Shown in pieces: positions 17,461-27,200 of a DNA stretch of 64,000 bases. A model generated the notes under the pieces. That model was not told where the DNA came from. It worked only from the letters and a program-made list of their open reading frames with translations, and did not search any database. A program made the translations under genes and the position numbers. Source of the DNA: Bradyrhizobium ontarionense (GTDB lineage: Bacteria; Pseudomonadota; Alphaproteobacteria; Rhizobiales; Xanthobacteraceae); assembly GCF_021088345.1 (NCBI RefSeq), contig NZ_CP088156.1:5084001-5148000 (forward strand), written 5' to 3'. Every line of letters starts with the position of its first letter. Positions within the stretch are counted from its first letter, which is position 1.

Positions 17461-18987
17461 TCACTTCGAATAGATGTCCTTGTACTGATCACGCAGCACG
17501 TTCTTCTGCACCTTGCTCATCGCGTTGCGCGGCAGTTCGTCGACGACGAACACGCGCTTGGGCATCTTGAACTTGGCCAGCCGGCCGTCGAGGTTCTTCA
17601 GGACGCCCGCCTCGGTGACATCGGCGCCGGGATGACGCACCACGACGGCGGTGACGCCCTCGCCGAAATCGGGATGCGGCACGCCGATGACGGCGGATTC
17701 CACCACGCCCGCCATCGCGTCGATCTCGCTCTCGATCTCCTTCGGATAGACGTTGAAGCCGCCGGAGATCACGAGATCCTTGCCGCGCCCGACGATGTGG
17801 ACATAGCCCTGGGTGTCGATCTTGCCGAGGTCGCCGGTGATGAAGTAGCCGTCGTCGCGGAATTCGGACCTGGTCTTCTCGGGCATGCGCCAATAGCCCT
17901 TGAACACGTTCGGGCCCTTGACCTCGATCATGCCGATCTCGTCGCGCGCGAGCTCCTTGGCGGTCTCGGGATCGGTGACGCGCACGGCGACGCCGGGCAG
18001 CGGGAAGCCGACCGCGCCGGGCACGCGCTCGCCGTCGTAGGGGTTCGACGTGTTCATGTTGGTCTCGGTCATGCCGTAGCGCTCGAGCACCGCATGACCG
18101 GTGCGTGCGAACCATTCGCGATGCGTATCCGCGAGCAGCGGCGCCGAGCCCGAGATGAACAGCCGCATGTGGCTGGTCGTTTCCTTGCTCAACCGCGGAT
18201 TCTGCAGCAGCCGCGTGTAGAAGGTCGGCACGCCCATCAGCACGGTGGCGCGCGCCATCAGGGTGATGATCAGGTCGGGATCGAGCTTGGGCAGGAAGAT
18301 CATCGACGCACGCGCAAACAGCGTGACGTTGCTGGCCACGAACAGGCCGTGGGTGTGATAGATCGGCAGCGCGTGGATCAGCACGTCGTCCTTGGTGAAG
18401 CGCCAGTAGTCGATCAGGGTCAGCGAGTTCGAGGCGAGGTTGTCGTGGGACAGCATCGCGCCCTTCGAACGTCCCGTGGTGCCGGACGTGTAGAGGATCG
18501 CAGCGAGGTCATCGGCGCCACGCGGCACGGTGGTGAACGCCGTGGCGGCCTTGTCGGCGGCCTCCGTCAGCGAACCCTTGCCGGTGGCATCAAGCGTTTC
18601 CACCTTGGCGCCGACCTTGGCCGCGAGCGCACCGATGCCCTCGGCCCTGGTGGGATCGCACACCACCACCGTCGGCTCGGCGTCGCCGATGAAGTAGTCG
18701 AGCTCGTTGAGCGTATAGGCGGTGTTGAGCGGCAAATAGACGCCGCCGGCGCGCACGGTTGCGAGATAGAGCACGAGGCCCGCCACCGACTTCTCGGTCT
18801 GCGCCGCGACGCGGTCGCCCGGCCTGACGCCACGCGCAACCAGCACGTTCGCCATCTGGCCCGCGCGCGCGATCAGGTCGGCATAGGAGATGCGCTGACC
18901 GTCATGGGTTTCGATCGCAAGGCGGCCGGGATCGTCAAGGCGATCGAACAGGCGGGAGAACAGATTGGCGTCGGCGGCTTGGTTCAT
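17461..18987 (-). CDS. matB: Malonyl-CoA synthetase (acyl-CoA ligase family)
   Basis: A 508-residue AMP-forming ligase that makes malonyl-CoA (and methylmalonyl-CoA) from the acid, CoA and ATP. The phosphate loop ILYTSGTTGRSKGAMLSHD, the YGMTETNMNTSNPYDG adenylation motif and the hinge/catalytic region GRGKDLVISGGFNVYPKEIE are present. The last Lys of MSKVQKN is the catalytic Lys often regulated by acetylation in this family. The sequence strongly resembles Rhodopseudomonas MatB as I recall it. Start at ATG 18987 (MNQAADANLFSRLF) because AGGGGAA precedes it; a 22-residue longer form is less likely. No matA or matC is next to it. A divergent SDR gene begins 184 bases away. Confidence 0.88.
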   Translation of the reverse strand: MNQAADANLFSRLFDRLDDPGRLAIETHDGQRISYADLIARAGQMANVLVARGVRPGDRVAAQTEKSVAGLVLYLATVRAGGVYLPLNTAYTLNELDYFIGDAEPTVVVCDPTRAEGIGALAAKVGAKVETLDATGKGSLTEAADKAATAFTTVPRGADDLAAILYTSGTTGRSKGAMLSHDNLASNSLTLIDYWRFTKDDVLIHALPIYHTHGLFVASNVTLFARASMIFLPKLDPDLIITLMARATVLMGVPTFYTRLLQNPRLSKETTSHMRLFISGSAPLLADTHREWFARTGHAVLERYGMTETNMNTSNPYDGERVPGAVGFPLPGVAVRVTDPETAKELARDEIGMIEVKGPNVFKGYWRMPEKTRSEFRDDGYFITGDLGKIDTQGYVHIVGRGKDLVISGGFNVYPKEIESEIDAMAGVVESAVIGVPHPDFGEGVTAVVVRHPGADVTEAGVLKNLDGRLAKFKMPKRVFVVDELPRNAMSKVQKNVLRDQYKDIYSK

Positions 18988-19171
18988 GCAACATTCCCCT
19001 GGAGCAGGCACCGCGCCGGCAACGGCATCGCCGGACATCATGCTCGACGACAACCAAAAGGGCCGGAACGGCGGACAGCACCGGTGACGTCGCAGTCGCC
19101 TGGGTTGCCGTCTCTGATCGAGGCTGCATTAGCAAGAACGCCCTTTCGAAGGCAACGGGAGACGCCAAGAT

Positions 19172-19930
19172 ATGACCAAGGGGAAACGGATCGCGTGGAT
19201 CACGGGCGGCGGCACCGGCATCGGCGAGGCTGGCGCGCTGGCGCTCGCGGCCGAGGGCTGGACGATCGTGGTATCCGGCCGGCGCAAGGCCGCGCTCGAG
19301 GCCGTGGTGGCCCGGATCACCGCCGGCGGCGGCACCGCCGAGGCCGTCCCGCTCGACGTGGCCAAGGCTGCCGACGTACAGGCCGCGGCCGACGCCATCC
19401 TGGCGCGGCATGGCCGCATCGACCTGCTGGTGAACTCGGCCGGCGTGAACGTCCCGAAACGCCGTTGGGACGACATGACCCTGGAAGGCTGGACCCAGCT
19501 GGTCGAGATCAACCTCAACGGCGTGCTCTATTGCATGAAGGCGGTGCTGCCGGCGATGCGCGCGCAGCAGGACGGCGCCATCATCAACGTCTCGTCCTGG
19601 GCCGGGCGGCACGTCTCGAAGATGCCCGGGCCGGCCTACACCACGACCAAGCACGCCGTGCTGGCGCTGACCCACTCGTTCAACATGGAGGAATGCGTCA
19701 ATGGCCTGCGCGCCTGCTGCCTGATGCCGGGCGAGGTGGCGACGCCGATCCTCGCGCAGCGGCCGGTGGTGCCCAGCGCCGAGGAGCAGGCAAGGATGCT
19801 GCAGCCCGACGATCTCGGCCGCACCATCGCCTTCGTCGCCAGCCTGCCACCGCGCGTCTGCGTCAACGAGATCCTGATCAGCCCGACCTGGAACCGCGGC
19901 TTCATCCAGACCCCCTCCGCCCGGGATTGA
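19172..19930 (+). CDS. SDR-family NAD(P)-dependent oxidoreductase
   Basis: A 252-residue classical short-chain dehydrogenase. The cofactor motif TGGGTGIGEAGAL is at residues 11-23, LVNSAGVN at about 88-95, the catalytic Ser in INVSSWAGR, and Tyr/Lys in YTTTK (about 154-158). The second strand ends 'VVSGRRKAAL' with Arg residues, which suggests NADP(H). The substrate cannot be read from the sequence. It is divergent from matB, so a shared control region is possible, but there is no evidence for a joint pathway. The C-terminus (FIQTPSARD) is complete. Confidence 0.9.
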   Translation: MTKGKRIAWITGGGTGIGEAGALALAAEGWTIVVSGRRKAALEAVVARITAGGGTAEAVPLDVAKAADVQAAADAILARHGRIDLLVNSAGVNVPKRRWDDMTLEGWTQLVEINLNGVLYCMKAVLPAMRAQQDGAIINVSSWAGRHVSKMPGPAYTTTKHAVLALTHSFNMEECVNGLRACCLMPGEVATPILAQRPVVPSAEEQARMLQPDDLGRTIAFVASLPPRVCVNEILISPTWNRGFIQTPSARD

Positions 19931-20330
19931 GGGGGGGCGGATCGTCGACTGCCCGACGGGCGACGCACCTCACCGCATTCCGTGCGATTGCGCCGAGCAG
20001 CCGGCATCAATCCGCAAATCATCGCGCGAAATGCCCTGCGCAGGAAAACTGATTTCATTCGTCCTTCCAGACTGATCACGCCCGTGAGCCTCCACGCGCC
20101 AAAATTCCTCTTTCGTTTTTACAGAATTTGTGCTCTCTCATGCCATCCCGCCTCGTGCGAGGGGCGTATCGCGATCGTCACGGACGTTGAGCGCGGGATG
20201 CGATGGCCTGTCAGGATCGCAGCGTGCGTCTCGCGCGCGGACGAACGGTCCGGACAGGACGGCGAAATCGTAAGGTCCCGGCATCCCGATGCTGATGCCA
20301 AGCCGTGCGGCGGATGAACCGCGCGACGAC

Positions 20331-20560
20331 GGTGGCCAACAAGCCCGGCGCACCGAGGAGAGGACGTATAAGCCGTAACACCATCGCGCAGGGAGGGCCG
20401 GGTCGTTCCGGCTGAACCTGTGGTTCCTGCCGCCTGCATTTTGTTCGCAGGCGGGCCACGGGTGCCAGTCGGCACCCGGCCTTCCCTGCGCCCTTGCCTC
20501 AGATGAGGGCGAACGATTTGCATCACTCGGGCGCGAGGGCGTCGCGAGAATGAGTGCGCA
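20331..20560. ncRNA. Candidate structured repeat element / non-coding RNA
   Basis: An 18-nt arm at 20386-20403 pairs with 20474-20491 with only one G-U pair (GCGCAGGGAGGGCC... with ...GGCCTTCCCTGCGC). Inside are three further hairpins: GAACC/GGTTC (20414-20426), CCGCCTGC/GCAGGCGG (20430-20454) and GGGTGCC/GGCACCC (20460-20477). The last competes with the innermost 4 bp of the long arm. The flanks (CCGAGGAGAGGACGTATAAGCC before, CTCGGGCGCGAGGGCGTCG after) resemble a repeat I recall many times between genes in Bradyrhizobium and Rhodopseudomonas, where it is sometimes mis-annotated as a small protein. Strand of transcription unknown. Confidence 0.55.
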
Positions 20561-20601
20561 TGAGGCGCGGTCGGTGGCCTGCCAAAGATGGCGAATCGGG
20601 C

Positions 20602-20646
20602 GAAGCTGCTTCCTCATATGAAGCTGCTTCCTCATATTCCTCATAT
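20602..20646. repeat. Short tandem repeat, 18-bp unit
   Basis: Two exact copies of GAAGCTGCTTCCTCATAT (20602-20619 and 20620-20637) are followed by half a unit, TCCTCATAT (20638-20646). It lies at the left border of the next palindromic repeat and probably arose by slippage. Confidence 0.9.
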
Positions 20647-20650
20647 TCAG

Positions 20651-20845
20651 TGTCGTCCCGGCCAAGCCCTGGCGTCGCGCAGCGAGGCCAGGGTGCAGAG
20701 CCGGGATCCATATCCACAGGCGGGCGTGTTGCGAAGATTTGCCATGACCATCGCGCCACGAACATCAGCCTGAGGCTATGGGTCCCGGGTCGGCGCCTCT
20801 GACAGCGCTGACGCGCCGTCAGAGGCTTGCCCGGGACGACAGCGA
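20651..20845. repeat. Intergenic palindromic repeat (type 3)
   Basis: The left end GTGTCGTCCCGGCCAAGCCC and the right end GCTTGCCCGGGACGACAGCG are inverse to each other. Two further inner pairs (CCCTGGCGTCGCGCAGCGAGGCCAGGG-like and GGGTCCCGGGTCGGCGCCTCTGAC...GTCAGAGGC) make it a compound palindrome. I recall similar GTCGTCCCGG...CCGGGACGAC units in Bradyrhizobium intergenic DNA. Confidence 0.75.
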
Positions 20846-21058
20846 ATATGCGGAAGTCGTGTGATCGCCTCACTTCCAAGTGGCAAACACCATCCGGAAC
20901 TGCCGCTCGGCGCCACGAACAACTGCCCCCAACCGCAAGAACGCTCTAGGCAACCGAACGCGCGGCCGCACCTGTCAACACCCGTCCACACCCCGGATAT
21001 GACCTGCGGCCGATCGCTCCCTATATAGACGCCCTGAGCTCACCGCGAATCGCAGGCC

Positions 21059-24000
21059 ATGCGCGTCTTCACCGTTCCCATCTCGGCACCGTTCCTGCGC
21101 AGCGTGATCGCGGCGCTGATCGACGGCCGGCTGGTCGAGGGCTTCGAGGCACGCAGCGATCCGGCCAGGCTCGCGACCGCGACGCTGTACCTGCCGACGC
21201 GGCGCTCCCTGCGCGTGGCGCGCGAGATGTTCCTGGAGGAGCTGAAGACCGACGCCGCCGTGCTGCCGCGCCTCGTCGCGCTTGGCGACATCGACGAGGA
21301 CGAGCTCGCCTTCGCCGAGGACAGCGAATCATTCCAGGGCACGGCGCCGCTCGAGATGCCGGAGCGGCTCGACGAGCTGCAGCGCCGGCTCACTTTGGCG
21401 CGGCTGGTTGCGGCCTGGGCCAAGACGCCGGTGTCGGCGCCGCTGGTCGTCGGCGGTCCCGCCTCGACGCTCGCATTGGCCGGCGACCTGGCGCGGCTGA
21501 TCGACGACATGGTGACGCGCGGCGTGTCATGGGACGCGCTCGACGATCTCGTGCCGGATCAGCTCGACCGCTACTGGCAGCATTCGCTCGAATTCCTGCG
21601 CATCGCCCGCACCGCGTGGCCGGCCTATCTCGCGGAGATCGAGCGCATCGAGCCGGCGGCCCGGCGCGACATCCTGATCGCCGCGGAGGCCGCGCGCCTC
21701 TCGACGCATCCGGAAGGACCCGTGATCGCCGCAGGCTCCACCGGCTCGATGCCCGCGACCGCAAAATTCCTGCTGGCGGTGGCGAAGCTGCCGCATGGCG
21801 CCGTGGTGCTGCCCGGGCTCGACACCGATCTCGACGAGCCGGCCTGGGCCTCGATCGGCGGCGCGAAAGATCGCAGCGGCCGGGTCCTGACACTGCCCGC
21901 GGTCAACCATCCGCAATATGCGATGCATCTGCTCCTCAAGCGCTTCGGCCTCGAGCGGCGCGACGTGGTGAGGCTGGCGGCGACGATGCGCGGCGGCCGC
22001 GAGGTCCTGATCTCCGAAGCGATGCGGCCGTCGGAGGCCACTGCGGTCTGGCACGAGCGACTGCGCCAGTTCGACATCGCCGCCAACATCGCCGAAGCGA
22101 TGGACAATCTCGCCGTGGTCGCGGCGCCCAATCCCGAGATGGAGGCGCTGGCGATCGCGATCGCCATGCGCGAGGCGCGCCATCTCGGCAAATCGGCGGC
22201 GCTCGTGACGCCGGACCGCGCGCTGGCGCGGCGGGTGATGGCGGCGCTGACGCGCTGGCATCTGACCTTCGACGATTCCGGCGGCGATGCGCTGCTGGAG
22301 ACGCCGGCCGGGATCTTCGCGCGCCTCGCGGCGGAAGCCGCGGCCCGCGGCCTGGAACCGCCGACGTTGCTGGCGCTGCTCAAGCATCCGCTGTGCCGGC
22401 TGGGCCGCGCAGCCGGCGGCTGGAAGACCGCGATCGAGACGCTGGAGCTCGCCATGCTCCGCGGCACGCGGCCGCAAGCAGGAACGGCCGGGCTCGCGCG
22501 CGACTTCGCGCGCTTCCGCAACGAGCACACCAAGCTACATCAAGGCGAGGCATCATCGCTGCACAAGGCCGAGGCGCGCGCGCGTCTCGGCGGCGAGCAG
22601 CTCGACCGCGCCGGCGCGCTGATCGCGCAATTGCAAACGGCGCTGGCGCCGCTCGAAAACCTTGCCACCCCGCGCCCGCAGGATTTCGCCGAGCTGGCGG
22701 CGCGGCATCGCGAGGTGCTGATCGCGCTGTCGACCGACGATGTCGGTCTCAGCACGGCGTTTGCCGAGCGCGACGGCGCGGCGCTGTCGCGCTGCTTCGA
22801 TGACCTCCTGGCACCGGGCGAGCGCTGCGGCCTGATGCTGCCGCTGTCGGATTATCCCGACGTGTTCCACACCGCGTTCTCCGACCGCGCGGTGCGCCGG
22901 CCCGAGCGGCACGGTGCGCAGCTGCAGATCTACGGCCCGCTGGAAGCGCGCCTGATGCAGGCCGACCGCATCATCATCGGCGGTCTGATCGAGGGCGTGT
23001 GGCCGCCGGCGCCGCGCATCGATCCCTGGCTCAGCCGCCCGATGCGGCACCAGCTCGGCCTCGATCTGCCCGAGCGCCGCATCGGCCTGTCGGCGCACGA
23101 CTTCGCGCAATTGCTCGGCGCCCCCGAAGTGATCCTCACTCATGCCGCCAAGGCCGGCGGCGCGCCGGCCGTGGCCTCGCGCTTCCTGCACCGGCTCCAG
23201 GCTGTCGCCGGCACCGAGCGCTGGAAGGCGGCGGCCGCGCGCGGCGATACCTATGTCCGTTATGCCGAGGTGCTCGACCAGCCTGCAACCGTAAAGCCGA
23301 TCGACCAGCCCGCGCCGAAGCCGCCGCTATCAGCGCGGCCCCTGCGGATGTCGGTCACCGCCATCGAAGACTGGCTGCGCGATCCCTATACGATCTTCGC
23401 CCGCTACATCCTGCGCCTCGAGGCGCTCGATCCTGTCGACATGCCGCTGTCGGCGGCCGATCGCGGCTCGGCCATCCACGAGGCGATCGGCGAGTTCACG
23501 CAAACCTATGCCGATGCACTGCCGCTGCATCCGGCGCATGCGCTGCGCGTCATCGGTGAGAAGCATTTCGCGCCGCTGATGGAGCGCCCGGAGGCACGCG
23601 CACTGTGGTGGCCGCGCTTCCAGCGCATCGCCGGCTGGTTCGCGGCGTGGGAGAGCGCGCGGCGCGAGCACATCGGCGCCATCACCGCCGAAATCCGCGG
23701 CGAGATCGGCATTCCCCTCGACCAGGGCCGCACCTTCACGCTGTCGGCGCGCGCCGACCGCATCGAGCAGCGCGCCGAGGGCACCTACGGCATCCTCGAC
23801 TACAAGACCGGGCAGCCGCCTACGGCCAAGCAGGTGCGGATGGGGCTGTCGCCGCAGCTCACCTTGGAAGCGGCGATCCTGCGCGAGGGCGGCTTCGACG
23901 GCATTCCGGCCGGCAGCCTGATCAGCCAGCTCGTCTATGTCAGGCTGTCCGGCAACAATCCGCCGGGCGAAGAGCGCATTCTGGAATTGAAGATCAACAA

Positions 24001-24205
24001 GAGCGATACGCCGCAGCATCCGGACCAGGCCGCGCAGGAGGCACGCAACAAGCTCGAAGCGCTGATCCGCAGCTTCGAGGACGTCAATCAAGGCTACACC
24101 TCCCTGAACCTGTCGATGTGGGCCAATCGCTACGGCAGCTATGACGATCTCGCCCGCATCAAGGAATGGTCGGCGGCCGGCGGCCTGGGAATCGAGGAAT
24201 GGTGA
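21059..24205 (+). CDS. addB: Double-strand break repair protein AddB
   Basis: A 1048-residue subunit of the AddAB helicase-nuclease, which resects double-strand breaks and loads RecA. It starts 'MRVFTVPISAPFLRSVIAAL' with PTRRSLRVAREMF near residues 44-56. A C-terminal PD-(D/E)XK nuclease has GILDYKTGQPP (about 912-922). No Cys occurs in the last 450 residues, so the four-Cys iron-sulfur cluster known in Bacillus AddB is absent. The ATG at 21059 is the earliest sensible start. addA follows with a 7-base overlap. Confidence 0.93.
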   Translation: MRVFTVPISAPFLRSVIAALIDGRLVEGFEARSDPARLATATLYLPTRRSLRVAREMFLEELKTDAAVLPRLVALGDIDEDELAFAEDSESFQGTAPLEMPERLDELQRRLTLARLVAAWAKTPVSAPLVVGGPASTLALAGDLARLIDDMVTRGVSWDALDDLVPDQLDRYWQHSLEFLRIARTAWPAYLAEIERIEPAARRDILIAAEAARLSTHPEGPVIAAGSTGSMPATAKFLLAVAKLPHGAVVLPGLDTDLDEPAWASIGGAKDRSGRVLTLPAVNHPQYAMHLLLKRFGLERRDVVRLAATMRGGREVLISEAMRPSEATAVWHERLRQFDIAANIAEAMDNLAVVAAPNPEMEALAIAIAMREARHLGKSAALVTPDRALARRVMAALTRWHLTFDDSGGDALLETPAGIFARLAAEAAARGLEPPTLLALLKHPLCRLGRAAGGWKTAIETLELAMLRGTRPQAGTAGLARDFARFRNEHTKLHQGEASSLHKAEARARLGGEQLDRAGALIAQLQTALAPLENLATPRPQDFAELAARHREVLIALSTDDVGLSTAFAERDGAALSRCFDDLLAPGERCGLMLPLSDYPDVFHTAFSDRAVRRPERHGAQLQIYGPLEARLMQADRIIIGGLIEGVWPPAPRIDPWLSRPMRHQLGLDLPERRIGLSAHDFAQLLGAPEVILTHAAKAGGAPAVASRFLHRLQAVAGTERWKAAAARGDTYVRYAEVLDQPATVKPIDQPAPKPPLSARPLRMSVTAIEDWLRDPYTIFARYILRLEALDPVDMPLSAADRGSAIHEAIGEFTQTYADALPLHPAHALRVIGEKHFAPLMERPEARALWWPRFQRIAGWFAAWESARREHIGAITAEIRGEIGIPLDQGRTFTLSARADRIEQRAEGTYGILDYKTGQPPTAKQVRMGLSPQLTLEAAILREGGFDGIPAGSLISQLVYVRLSGNNPPGEERILELKINKSDTPQHPDQAAQEARNKLEALIRSFEDVNQGYTSLNLSMWANRYGSYDDLARIKEWSAAGGLGIEEW

Positions 24206-27200
24206 AGGCGCCCCGCCCCATTCCGCAGGCCGTCAGCGACGCGCAGACCCGCGCCTCGAACCCGGCTGCCTCCGCCTTCGTGTCGGCCAATGCCGGCTCG
24301 GGCAAGACGCATGTGCTGGTGCAGCGCGTGATCCGGCTGCTGCTCGACGGCGTGCCGCCGGAGAAGATCCTCTGCATCACCTTCACCAAGGCCGCGGCCG
24401 CCAACATGGCCGAGCGCGTGTTCTCGACGCTCGGCCATTGGGTGACGCTCGACGACGACGCGCTCGACGCCGCGATCAGGTCTACCGGCATTGTCAGCTC
24501 CGACAAGAAGCTGCGGGCGGCGGCGCGAAAACTGTTCGCCAGCGCGCTGGAGACGCCGGGCGGGCTGAAGGTGCAGACCATCCACGCGCTGTGCACCCGG
24601 CTGCTGCAGCAGTTTCCGTTCGAGGCCAACGTGCCGGCGCGGTTCTCGGTGCTCGACGACCGCGACCAGACCGAGATGATGGAGCGTGCCAATCTCAAGG
24701 TGCTGCTCGATGCGGCGCGCGCCCCCGACAGCGCCGTCGGCCGCGCGCTGCAGGTGGCGATGGCCAATGCGGCGGACTCGACCTTCAAGGACGTCGTGCG
24801 CGAGGCCTGTCTGAGCCGCGATCACTTCATGGCCTGGACCGATGGCGCCGGGCGTGTCGAGGTCGCCGCGCAGCACCTCAGACAGGTGCTCGGCATCGGC
24901 GCCGACGAGACGCTGGAGGCGATCGAGCGCGACATCGTCGATGGGCCCAATCTGCCGCATGCTGATTGGACCGATATCGCCGCCCGGCTCGACGGCGGCG
25001 CCAAGACCGACCAGAAGCAGGCGGAGCAGTTGCGCGCGGCGCTGGCGTTCTCAGGCACAGATCAGGTCGACGAATATCTCCGGCTGTTCCTGACCGACGA
25101 CAAACAGCCGCGCAAATCGCTGCTGACCAAGAAATTCGCCGACGCCAATCCGGGGCTCGCCGGTCTGTTCGATTCCGAGGCGTCCCGGCTCGACCGCCTG
25201 ATCGAGAAGCGCCGCGCCGCTGTCGTGCGCGACCGCACCGAGGCGCTGTTGCAGATCGCGACTGCCGCGGCCGCCAACTATCGCCGCGAGAAGGAAGAGC
25301 GCGGGCTGCTCGACTACGACGACCTGATCGATAAGACGCTCGCGATGCTCAACCGGGTCTCGGCGGGCTGGGTGCACTACAAGCTCGACCGCGGCGTCGA
25401 TCACGTGCTGATCGACGAGGCGCAGGACACGAGCCCCAGGCAATGGGACATCGTCGCCCACATCATCGAGGAGTTCACCGCCGGCGCCGGTGCGCGCGAC
25501 GGGCTGACGCGCACCATCTTCGCGGTCGGCGACGAGAAGCAGTCGATCTTCTCGTTCCAGGGCGCCGATCCGCACGAGTTCGATGCGCGGCGGCGCCAGT
25601 TGCAGAAGCGCTTCACCGACGCCGGCCTGCTGTTCGACCCGGTGTCCTTCACCTATTCGTTTCGCTCCGGCCCGACGGTGCTGCACGCGGTTGATCACGT
25701 GTTCCGCGAGCGTGACGTTTACAGCAGCATCCACTCGCCCGACATCGGCTACCCCATCCACAACGCTCTGACCGATGCCGGGCCGAGCCTGGTCGAGCTG
25801 TGGAGTCTCAGCGAGCGCGACGACCGCAAGGAGATCGAAGGTTGGCGCGCGCCGTTCGACGGCGTCTCCGTGACCAGCCCCGAGGTCAAGCTCTCGCGGC
25901 GCATCCAGGCCGAGATCAAGCGGCTGATCCTGACTGGCACGATGACCGGTCATGACGGCGCGCGGCGGCGGCTGAGCTATGGCGACATGCTGATTCTGGT
26001 GCGCCGGCGCGGCAATGCGTTCGACGCCGTGATCCAGGCGCTGAAACATGCCGGCATTCCCGTGGCGGGCGCCGACCGGCTGAAGCTGACCGAGCACATC
26101 GCGATCATCGACCTGATGAACCTCGCCGATGCGCTGCTGCTGCCGCAAGACGACCTCGCACTGGCGACGGCGCTGAAGAGCCCGCTGTTCGGCCTCGACG
26201 ATGATGATCTGTTCAAGCTGGCCTGGCAGCGCCGCGGCAGCTTGCGCGAGTCGCTCGCTGCACATGCGGTGAGCGACGAGCGGCTGCAGGCGGTGCTGCG
26301 CCGGCTGCAGCAGTGCGAGCGGCGCGCCGCCGAGGACACGCCGTTCGCCTTCTACGCCTGGCTGCTCGGCGGCGATGGCGGCCGCCGCCGCATTCTGGCG
26401 CGGCTCGGCCACGAGGCCAATGACGCGCTCGACGAATTTCTCGAGCTGGCGCTGTCCTATGAGCGCAAGGCGCCGGCCTCGCTGCAGGGATTTGTCGCGT
26501 GGCTGCGCGCTGCCGACACCGAGGTGAAGCGCGACATGGAGATCTCGCGCGACGAGATCAGGGTCATGACCGTGCACGGCGCCAAGGGTCTCGAAGCCTC
26601 GGTGGTGTTCCTGGTCGACACGACGTCGTCGCCGGCGGATTCGCAGCGGCTGCGGCTGATCCACGTGCCGCATGGCGAGAACGAGATCGTGGTCTGGGCC
26701 GGCCGCAAGGCGGACGATCCGCAAGCGGTCACCGCGGCGCGTGTGGCGATGCTGAAGGAGACCGAGGACGAATATCGCCGGCTGCTCTACGTCGCGATGA
26801 CGCGCGCCGCCGACCGGCTCGTCATCGGCGGCTGCATGCCGGGCAACATGACCAACGTCCGCGGTGGCAGCTGGTATGACCTGATAGCGCGCGGGCTCGA
26901 TGCGGCCGGCCTGGAGGTCGAGGTGATCGAGACCAAGGACGGGCCGGTGAAGCGCTATGCGAGGCCTGAGGACATCGCGGAGACCGCTGGTGGCGAGGCA
27001 CGCCGCATGGTGGAGACGGCGGTCGCGCTGCCGGCCTGGCTGCGCACGCCGGCGACGGACGCGCCCGGTGAGGTCGCCGTGCTCAGGCCGTCCGATCCGT
27101 CCGGCGACGAGCGGCCGGTGCGCACGGGCGAATCGCTCGCCGCGCGCAGTCTCGCGATGCAGCGCGGCACCTTGGTGCATCGGTTGCTGCAGTCGCTGCC

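Larger units (their letters stand above)
19931..21058. other. 1.1-kb gene-free region with repeats, upstream of addB
   Basis: The frames here that lack stops have compositions typical of shadow reading in structured, GC-rich DNA (Arg/Ser/Pro-rich, no family match), so I call no gene. The region holds a structured repeat (20331-20560), a short tandem repeat (20602-20646) and a long palindromic repeat (20651-20845). The last 120 bases, with CCCTATATAGACGCC at about 21017-21031, probably contain the addB promoter. Confidence 0.7.

Noticed and set aside
20602..20646. Short tandem repeats as a CRISPR
   Set aside because: Units are directly adjacent without spacers.
20138..20665. Several open frames in the region between the SDR gene and addB, including one reading QAAGTTGSAGTTRPSLRDG
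   Set aside because: They overlap the structured repeat and read like frames I recall as spurious annotations in Bradyrhizobium; no ribosome site or family.
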